Below, piece by piece: positions 1-5,024 of a DNA stretch of 5,024 nt. The DNA comes from Desulfuromonadales bacterium (lineage in GTDB: Bacteria; Desulfobacterota; Desulfuromonadia; Geobacterales; Pseudopelobacteraceae). Below the pieces are notes generated by a model. It searched no databases. It saw nothing but the letters and a program-made list of their open reading frames with translations, and was not told the origin of the DNA. A program made the translations under genes and the position numbers. Within the stretch, counting starts at the first letter, position 1, and each line of letters begins with the position of its first letter. The stretch spans positions 1 to 5,024 of the forward strand of contig JAATGX010000264.1 of NCBI GenBank assembly GCA_015688915.1, written 5' to 3'.

Positions 1-724
1 CACCATCGCACTCGCCACGAGGGAGTTTCAGGCATCCGGATTGGAGACGGATTTTGCCGGCACGACCATCCGCGCCGGCAGATATGCCTGCATGGAGGTG
101 TCCGACAACGGCTGCGGGATGGATGGGGAGACGCAAAAACGGATCTTCGAACCGTTCTTCACCACCAAGTCAACGGGCCGCGGACTGGGCATGTCGGCCA
201 CGCTCGGCATCATCAAGTCCCATGGCGGCGCACTGCAGTTCTCCAGCACACCGGGTGGCGGCACCACCTTCAAGGTCTACTTTCCCCCGGCTCCCGCGGT
301 GGAGGCCGGAGAAACCGCGTCACCAGCCGTTCCCGCCCCCTTCGCACGGGAGAATAGAACCGTCCTGGTGGTCGATGACGAGCGGGCGTTACGCGAAATC
401 GGGTCCGCAATGCTTTCCGCGAACGGTTTTTCCGTCGTAACGGCATCCGGTGGTCGGGAAGCGCTTGAAATCTACCACGGGCGGAAGGGTTCCATTGATC
501 TGGTTCTGTTGGATATGCTCATGCCCGGGATGGATGGAGTTGAAGCGTATCACGAACTGCGGAAGGTTGCCGCGACTCTTCCCATCGTCATGTGCAGCGG
601 GTGCAGTGTGGATGATTTTTCGAAAAACACCCGTAACGACGCGTATGTCACGGCCATCCAGAAGCCGTACCGATTGGACGAGTTGCGGAACACATTGCTG
701 AATCTGCTGGGAGCGCTTGACTGA
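1..724 (+). CDS. Hybrid sensor histidine kinase, C-terminal fragment (HATPase end + receiver domain), 5' end outside window
   Basis: The reading frame is open from the left edge (first whole codon at base 2) to TGA at 722-724, giving 240 visible residues; the true start, any sensor domains and the phosphorylated His lie outside. Counting from base 2, residues 1-95 are the end of a GHKL ATP-binding domain. The G1 box is SDNGCGMD (D35, G37, G39), the F box is FEPFF and the G2 box is GRGLGM (59-64). An Ala/Pro-rich linker (about 95-118) leads to a receiver domain (119-236) with acidic pair D125-D126, phosphoacceptor D171 in LLDMLMPGMDG, S199 as the Thr/Ser switch and K221 in QKPY. By family knowledge it autophosphorylates on His and can pass phosphate to its own receiver or to a partner. 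The gene directly downstream encodes a receiver-containing cyclic-di-GMP regulator, its likely partner (inference). No Hpt domain is visible. TTG at 41 is an internal codon, not a credible start, because it would cut the ATPase fold. Confidence 0.93.
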   Translation, partial: TIALATREFQASGLETDFAGTTIRAGRYACMEVSDNGCGMDGETQKRIFEPFFTTKSTGRGLGMSATLGIIKSHGGALQFSSTPGGGTTFKVYFPPAPAVEAGETASPAVPAPFARENRTVLVVDDERALREIGSAMLSANGFSVVTASGGREALEIYHGRKGSIDLVLLDMLMPGMDGVEAYHELRKVAATLPIVMCSGCSVDDFSKNTRNDAYVTAIQKPYRLDELRNTLLNLLGALD

Positions 725-754
725 GTTGTTGCTTCACTATCCAAACACGGGAGC

Positions 755-762
755 GGCGGGGG
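755..762 (+). promoter_or_regulatory. Probable ribosome binding site of the REC-GGDEF-EAL gene
   Basis: The G-rich stretch GGCGGGGG ends 7 bases before ATG at 770, a normal Shine-Dalgarno distance, and favours that start. A second purine patch, GGGAG at 749-753, lies 10 bases before TTG at 764, so initiation at the in-frame TTG two codons earlier cannot be excluded. Neither patch is a strong AGGAGG match. Confidence 0.4.
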
Positions 763-769
763 CTTGGCG

Positions 770-2527
770 ATGCATGTGAACAACCTTGCGGTGTTGACCA
801 TAGAGGACGACCAGGACCTGCGCCGGGGCATCACGGCCTTTCTCCGGGACATCGGTTTCAAGGTGCTGGAGGCGGAAAACGGGCACCGGGGCCTGGAACT
901 GTTTGAACGGGAACGGCCCGATCTCGTGCTCACGGATCTGAAAATGCCGGTGATGGACGGATTCACGGTCATCTCGACGATCGCCAACAGAAACCCCGAC
1001 ATTCCCGTGGTGGCCATATCCGGGACAGGTGTCGTGAACGACGCCGTCGAGGCCATCCGCCTGGGCGCATGGGACTTCATCACCAAACCGATCACCGATC
1101 TCGGCGAATTGGAAACCATTGCCGGCAAAGTGCTGGCCCGGGCCGAAGAGCGCCGGGAGCGGCGAAATCACCTTCTCGGCCTCGAAGATCTGGTTGAGAA
1201 GCAGTCCAGGCGCTTGTCGGACCTGGCAAACGTGGATGCGCTGACCGGGCTGCCCGCCAAATCGCACCTGGAGGAGCTTTTCCAGCAAGCGCTCCTGTCA
1301 CGCGGGCTTCACGGGAATCCCGCGCTGTTGTCCATCGACCTGGACAACCTCAGGTCGGTGAATCATACCTATGGCCATGATCACGGCGATCTGCTGCTCA
1401 TGGAGGCGGGCAAGCGCATCAAATCCCTGGTACAGCCGTTCGGCGAGATCTGCCGGTTGTCCGGGGCCACGTTTGCCCTGCTGACATCAACCCATGCCGA
1501 CCTGCCCCACGTGGTCAGGGAGATCAAGACCTGCGTCGAAGCGCCCTTTTCGGTGTTCGGCCAGGAGTTCTTCCTCGGTGTGAGTGTCGGCATTGCCCTG
1601 TTTCCCGCCGATGGCGAGTCGTTCGAAAAACTTGTCCGGAATGCGGATATCGCGCTGTCGGAGGCAAAGGCGCTGGGCGGGAACAGGCACCTGTTCTACT
1701 CCGCCGGCCTGAGCCAGCGGCTCCGGGAGCACATGAAGCTGGAAACACTGCTGCGGCGCGCCCTTGAACGCGAAGAGTACGCGCTTCATTACCAGCCCAA
1801 GGTTGATGCCGAAACCCGCCGGATCGTGGGTATGGAATCCCTGCTCCGCTGGTATCCGGCCGGAGCGAAGGAGCCTGTTTCGCCCGAGTCGTTCATACCG
1901 ATCCTGGAGGAAACGGGGATGATCGTTCCGGTCGGCGAATGGGTGCTCCATACCGCCTGCAGCCAGTATGTGGCATGGCGGTCCGCGGGCATGCCCGCTC
2001 TCAGGCTTTCGGTCAATGTTTCGGCCTGCCAGTTCGACTCGGGAACGCTTTCCGACATGGTCGCCCGGGTGCTGGAGCAGACCGGCATGGACCCCTCCTG
2101 CCTCTGCCTCGAACTGACGGAAAGCATCGTCATGCGGGACATGCAGCAGACGCTCGCCACCCTCGGGACGCTGGCGGACAGGGGAGTGAAGCTGTCCCTG
2201 GATGATTTCGGCACCGGGTTCTCGTCCTTGGCATACCTCCGAAGAATGCCGCTGCACGAGTTGAAGATAGACCGGTCGTTCATCATGAACCTGCCCGGTG
2301 ACGGCAACGTGGCCGCCATCACGGAGTCCATCATCGCCATGGCCCACAGCCTGAATTTGACGGTTGTGGCGGAGGGGGTCGAGACGAAGGAGCAACTGGA
2401 CTTTCTGGCCGCCCGGCGGTGCCAGGAGATCCAGGGGTTCTATTTCAGCAGGCCGCTGGATCGGGATGATTTTTTCACGTGCGCGTCCCGCCCGGATGGT
2501 TTTTCCCGCAAACGGCCGTTGGAATAA
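770..2527 (+). CDS. Response regulator with REC, degenerate GGDEF and intact EAL domains; predicted cyclic-di-GMP phosphodiesterase
   Basis: 585 residues, complete, stop TAA. The receiver domain (about 6-120) has acidic E12-D13-D14, phosphoacceptor D56 in LTDLKMP, S84 and K106 in TKP. A charged, probably coiled-coil helix (about 120-152) follows. The GGDEF domain (about 153-312) starts with DALTGLP and keeps D190 and YGHDHGD, but its signature is SGATF (231-235); no RxxD inhibitory site precedes it and the usual Asn-Arg after LTGLP is Ala-Lys. The EAL domain (about 325-570) has ESL at 356-358 and keeps N416, E448, the DDFGTG loop (D478, D479), K499, E535 and Q555. By family knowledge such an EAL domain hydrolyses cyclic-di-GMP to pGpG in the cytoplasm. 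I infer that it is a phosphodiesterase, not a cyclase, switched by phosphorylation from the upstream hybrid kinase. ATG at 770 is preferred to TTG at 764 for codon type and ribosome-binding-site spacing. Confidence 0.93.
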   Translation: MHVNNLAVLTIEDDQDLRRGITAFLRDIGFKVLEAENGHRGLELFERERPDLVLTDLKMPVMDGFTVISTIANRNPDIPVVAISGTGVVNDAVEAIRLGAWDFITKPITDLGELETIAGKVLARAEERRERRNHLLGLEDLVEKQSRRLSDLANVDALTGLPAKSHLEELFQQALLSRGLHGNPALLSIDLDNLRSVNHTYGHDHGDLLLMEAGKRIKSLVQPFGEICRLSGATFALLTSTHADLPHVVREIKTCVEAPFSVFGQEFFLGVSVGIALFPADGESFEKLVRNADIALSEAKALGGNRHLFYSAGLSQRLREHMKLETLLRRALEREEYALHYQPKVDAETRRIVGMESLLRWYPAGAKEPVSPESFIPILEETGMIVPVGEWVLHTACSQYVAWRSAGMPALRLSVNVSACQFDSGTLSDMVARVLEQTGMDPSCLCLELTESIVMRDMQQTLATLGTLADRGVKLSLDDFGTGFSSLAYLRRMPLHELKIDRSFIMNLPGDGNVAAITESIIAMAHSLNLTVVAEGVETKEQLDFLAARRCQEIQGFYFSRPLDRDDFFTCASRPDGFSRKRPLE

Positions 2528-2542
2528 CGCGGAGCCCCCCGG
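2528..2542. other. 15-base gap between convergent genes
   Basis: These bases separate the TAA of the REC-GGDEF-EAL gene from the TAA of the antiporter gene on the opposite strand. The gap is G+C rich and contains a run of six C. I see no hairpin followed by a T tract on either strand, so any termination signal must lie inside the opposing gene or depend on Rho (inference). Confidence 0.7.
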
Positions 2543-4519
2543 TTAGGCCTCGAAGAGCCTCTCCGCCACGGCCAACTGCTCCGGCGTCCCCAAGAGCAGC
2601 ACCAGGTCGTCCGGCCGCAGCTCCCAGACCGGGTCCGGGTTCGGCACGACCTCGTCGCCCCGCTTGATGACCAGTACCGTGGCGCCGGACATGCTCCTGA
2701 TGGTCCCTTCCCGCAACCCTTGCCCCTCCAGTTGCGACCCGTGCTTCACCCGGTACGTCCCGATCTCCGCTCCCGACAGATAACCGCTGATACCCACGGC
2801 GTGGCTGTGGCGTCTGCTCATGGAGCGCAGCATGTCGTAGCCGTCGCTGCGCACCTCGGCGATGCAGCGCTCTATGTCGGCGTGGGGCACCATGTAGTTC
2901 CTCAGGACCCGGGAGAGGATCTCGATGGATGTTTCGAACTCTTCCGGGATGACCTCGTTGACCCCCAGTTTGTAGAGCGGTTCCACTTCCAGGAGGTAGC
3001 GGGTCCTGACGATGATGTGGAGCGACGGACTCAGGTGGCGCGCCAGCGATGCCACCCTCCTGCTGGCGGCGGCGTCCGAGATGGCCACCACCATGCCCCG
3101 GGCCGTGTCGATGTGGGCATGTTCCAGCACCTCCGGTTTGGATGCGTCCCCGAAAATGATGTGTTGTCCCTTCTTTCCCTCCGTCTTGACCGTGAAGGGA
3201 TTGGTCTCGATGACGACATACTCGATCTTCAGGTTTTTCAGGGCCTTTGCCAGGTTTTTGCCGTTCACGCCGTACCCGACGATGATGACGTGATCGCGCA
3301 GGGACAACGGTTTTTCTGCCTTGGCCAGCACCCCCTTGCCGCGGGTCCATCTGTGGGGCAGCCGGCCGATGACCCAATCGGCGATCGGGTTGGCGTACTT
3401 GAGGCACGCCGGCGTCAGCCCCATGGTGGCGATGGAGGCGGCCAGAAAGATCTGGTACATCTCCGGGGTGAGGATGCCGAAGCCCATACCGGCCTGGGAG
3501 AGGACAAAGGAGAATTCGCCGATCTGCGCCAGGGAGAGGGCCGCGATGATGCCGATGCGCATGGGCACCCCCAGGGCCATGGCCGCGCCGGTGGTGACGA
3601 GCGTCTTGATCAGCAGGATGGTCACCACCAGCGAGGCGATCAGCACCGGGTACTTGAGCAGGATGAGCGGGTCCAGCAGCATCCCGACCGAGATGAAGAA
3701 CAGGCTCATGAACGCCTCCCGGAAGGGGATGATGTCGCTCAACGCCTGGTGGCTGTATTCGGACTCGGAGATGGCCAGACCGGCGATGAAGGCGCCCAGG
3801 GCCAGGGACAGGCCGGCCAGGGCCGTGAGCCAGGCCGTGCCCAGGCCGATGAAGATGATGGTCAGGATGAACAACTCCCGGCTTCTGGTCCTGACCACCT
3901 GCCTGAAGATCCACGGCACCAGGAACCGGGCGCCGTAATGGGCCGCCAGGACCACGGCGGCGGCCTTGGCGCTGATGACCAGGACACTGCGGATGCCGTC
4001 GCCGCTCCCCGCCAGGAGCGGGGTCAGGAGCATCAGCGGCACGATGCACAGGTCCTGGAAGATGAGGATGCCCATGGCCATCTTGCCGTGGGGCGCGTCC
4101 GCCTGGCCGGAATCTATCAGCAGCTTCATCAGGATCGCGGTGCTGGAGAGCGCCACCAGAAAACCGAAGAACACCGACTGATTGGCCGGAAAGCCGCAGA
4201 TCACGCCCACGGCGGCCACGGCCATGATGGTGACCAGGACCTGCAGTCCCCCGCCCCACAACACCAGGTGCCTGATCCGCATCAGTTCCTTCAGGGAGAG
4301 TTCGATGCCGATGGTGAACAACAGCAGCACCACCCCGATCTCGGCCATCTGTTCCACCTGGTGGGTGTTCTTGATAAAGGCCAGGGCATGGGGCCCGGCC
4401 AGGATGCCGGTGACCAGGAAGCCGATGATGGAGGGGAACATCAGCCGCCGGAAGAGGATGACGGTCACCAGGGCCAACCCGAAAAGTATCTCAATGTCCT
4501 GCAATGCTGCGTATTGCAC
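2543..4519 (-). CDS. CPA2-family (KefB-like) cation:proton antiporter with C-terminal RCK/TrkA domains
   Basis: 658 residues, complete, start GTG at 4519-4517, stop TAA at 2545-2543. Residues 1-380 are the Na+/H+-exchanger membrane domain, with about 12 hydrophobic segments. Family motifs include GFLVTGILAGP (33-43), FTIGIEL (68-74), SSTAILMK (125-132), the ion-site motif FQD (154-156), GAFIAG (242-247) and GEFSFVL (334-340). A TrkA-N/RCK domain follows (about 408-525): VIIVGYGVNG (411-420) is a Rossmann nucleotide loop and E438 ends its second strand, suggesting NAD(H) binding. A TrkA-C domain occupies about 575-656. By family it exchanges K+ or Na+ for protons across the inner membrane under nucleotide control; the ion cannot be told from sequence. 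The loop aligned with the acidic regulatory loop of E. coli KefC reads HQALSDIIPFR, with fewer acidic residues, so glutathione gating is doubtful. It lies 12 bases after the RND gene. GTG is chosen over an out-of-frame ATG two bases upstream. Confidence 0.95.
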   Translation of the reverse strand: MQYAALQDIEILFGLALVTVILFRRLMFPSIIGFLVTGILAGPHALAFIKNTHQVEQMAEIGVVLLLFTIGIELSLKELMRIRHLVLWGGGLQVLVTIMAVAAVGVICGFPANQSVFFGFLVALSSTAILMKLLIDSGQADAPHGKMAMGILIFQDLCIVPLMLLTPLLAGSGDGIRSVLVISAKAAAVVLAAHYGARFLVPWIFRQVVRTRSRELFILTIIFIGLGTAWLTALAGLSLALGAFIAGLAISESEYSHQALSDIIPFREAFMSLFFISVGMLLDPLILLKYPVLIASLVVTILLIKTLVTTGAAMALGVPMRIGIIAALSLAQIGEFSFVLSQAGMGFGILTPEMYQIFLAASIATMGLTPACLKYANPIADWVIGRLPHRWTRGKGVLAKAEKPLSLRDHVIIVGYGVNGKNLAKALKNLKIEYVVIETNPFTVKTEGKKGQHIIFGDASKPEVLEHAHIDTARGMVVAISDAAASRRVASLARHLSPSLHIIVRTRYLLEVEPLYKLGVNEVIPEEFETSIEILSRVLRNYMVPHADIERCIAEVRSDGYDMLRSMSRRHSHAVGISGYLSGAEIGTYRVKHGSQLEGQGLREGTIRSMSGATVLVIKRGDEVVPNPDPVWELRPDDLVLLLGTPEQLAVAERLFEA

Positions 4520-4524
4520 ATCTG

Positions 4525-4530
4525 CCTCCT
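4525..4530 (-). promoter_or_regulatory. Strong ribosome binding site of the antiporter gene
   Basis: On the minus strand AGGAGG lies five bases before the GTG start at 4519 and begins one base after the TAA stop of the upstream transporter gene (4534-4532), reading TAAAAGGAGG. This placement fixes the unusual GTG start and implies translation in series from one mRNA. An ATG at 4521-4519 overlaps the start but is only three bases from this site and is out of frame. Confidence 0.85.
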
Positions 4531-4531
4531 T

Positions 4532-5024
4532 TTATTGAACGTCCGGAGCGGAACCCTCCGTACCTTTTCTCTTCAGACTGACGTAGTGCATGAACGCGGG
4601 GAGCGTTCCAAGGGTGCACAACGTGGTGGCGGCAATGCCGAAATTGGTGGCCCAGCCGATGGAGGCCAGGGCCCCGTAATCGGTCAGGGCCAGGGAGCCG
4701 AATCCGGCGATGCCGGTGAGGCCCGAAAGGAGGATGGCCCGGCCGGACTGGATGAACCGGTCCATGCGCTCCTCGTCAGCGCAGTTCCTGACCCGGTGCG
4801 CGATATGGAGACCATAGTCGCTCCCCATGCCCAGGATGGTGACCAGCACCGTCACGTTCATGAAGTTGAGCCGCATGCCGAAATACGCCATGAGCCCCAC
4901 CATGGCGATGCCCCCGCAGGTGACCGGGAACAGGGAGTAAAAGACCCCCGCCGGAGCGTTGAAGTGGGACACGAGCAGGAACAGAACCATGGCGCCGCCG
5001 ATGGTGACGGCCAGCACAAAGCTG
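4532..5024 (-). CDS. RND/MMPL-superfamily membrane transporter, C-terminal fragment (5' end outside window)
   Basis: The frame is open from the right edge (first whole codon at 5023) to TAA at 4534-4532, giving 163 residues of a protein that is probably several times longer. Hydrophobic segments lie at about 2-20, 29-50, 56-76, 96-115 and 120-148, matching the last transmembrane helices of an RND permease. The segment LGMGSDYGLHIAHR (64-77) corresponds to the family's G-x-G-x-D-Y-x-I-H motif; its Asp (D69) is in the position expected for the proton-relay residue. The segment SGLTGIAGFGSLAL (100-113) is also typical of MMPL/COG1033-type exporters. The tail (149-163) is short and polar. By family knowledge such proteins use the proton gradient to move lipids or other hydrophobic substrates. 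A hopanoid transporter (HpnN-like) is one possible identity, but the missing part is needed to judge. The antiporter gene follows 12 bases downstream, in an apparent operon. GTG at 5017 is internal, not the start. Confidence 0.88.
   Translation of the reverse strand, partial: SFVLAVTIGGAMVLFLLVSHFNAPAGVFYSLFPVTCGGIAMVGLMAYFGMRLNFMNVTVLVTILGMGSDYGLHIAHRVRNCADEERMDRFIQSGRAILLSGLTGIAGFGSLALTDYGALASIGWATNFGIAATTLCTLGTLPAFMHYVSLKRKGTEGSAPDVQ

Noticed and set aside
725..769. Possible promoter between the kinase and regulator genes
   Set aside because: TTGTTG at 726-731 loosely resembles a -35 box, but no -10 box lies at a proper distance. The short gap fits cotranscription better.
550..1288. Two long minus-strand open frames across the kinase/regulator junction
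   Set aside because: They lie antisense to two well-supported receiver domains and show no family features.
1487..2395. 302-codon open frame antisense to the EAL region
   Set aside because: There is no recognisable domain, and its composition is that expected from the complement of a G+C-rich gene. The plus-strand EAL protein is unambiguous.
2511..2520. Perfect palindrome AACGGCCGTT
   Set aside because: It has no loop, is not repeated nearby that I can see, and lies in the last codons of the regulator. A 10-base palindrome can arise by chance.
2545..2560. Small inverted repeat (AGG-C-CTC, loop GAA, GAG-CCT) at the antiporter's 3' end
   Set aside because: The stem is six base pairs with a bulge and has no T tract on either side; it is within coding sequence and too weak to call a terminator.
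3321..3938. 205-codon plus-strand open frame antisense to the antiporter
   Set aside because: It is a Met/Arg/Ser-rich mirror of transmembrane codons with no domain and no good ribosome binding site.
2475..4259. 594-codon open frame on the minus strand overlapping the antiporter in another frame
   Set aside because: Its product is rich in Gly, Arg, Pro and His with no family motifs, while the overlapped frame encodes a clear antiporter. Long spurious frames are common in G+C-rich DNA.

Overview
The window is about 60% G+C and fully packed with bacterial genes. It holds two complete genes and the fragments of two more, one cut by each edge. The PAS-type hybrid kinase style (GRGLG box followed by a receiver), the composite cyclic-di-GMP regulator and the KefB-like antiporter together recall Geobacter-like Desulfuromonadota (old Deltaproteobacteria). 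That placement rests on general family resemblance only and is low confidence.

Left half, plus strand (1-2527). First comes the C-terminal part of a hybrid sensor histidine kinase: the end of the ATP-binding domain plus a receiver domain. After a 45-base gap comes a complete response regulator with REC, GGDEF and EAL domains. The two probably form one transcription unit in which a sensed signal is passed to cyclic-di-GMP turnover. The GGDEF domain has lost its signature (SGATF in place of GGDEF), while every EAL catalytic position I can locate is kept. The predicted output is therefore cyclic-di-GMP breakdown.

Right half, minus strand (5024-2543). The end of an RND/MMPL-family membrane transporter is followed after only 12 bases by a complete CPA2-family (KefB-like) cation:proton antiporter with C-terminal RCK domains. 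A perfect AGGAGG ribosome binding site sits between them, directly after the upstream stop codon, so they are almost certainly cotranscribed.

The two units converge tail to tail with only 15 bases between stop codons (2528-2542), and I see no convincing terminator there. No stretch over 50 bases lacks a gene. I found no tRNA, rRNA, CRISPR array, mobile element or sizeable repeat. Nothing here amounts to an undescribed system. The points most worth a second look are the degenerate GGDEF domain and the overlapping ATG/GTG start of the antiporter.
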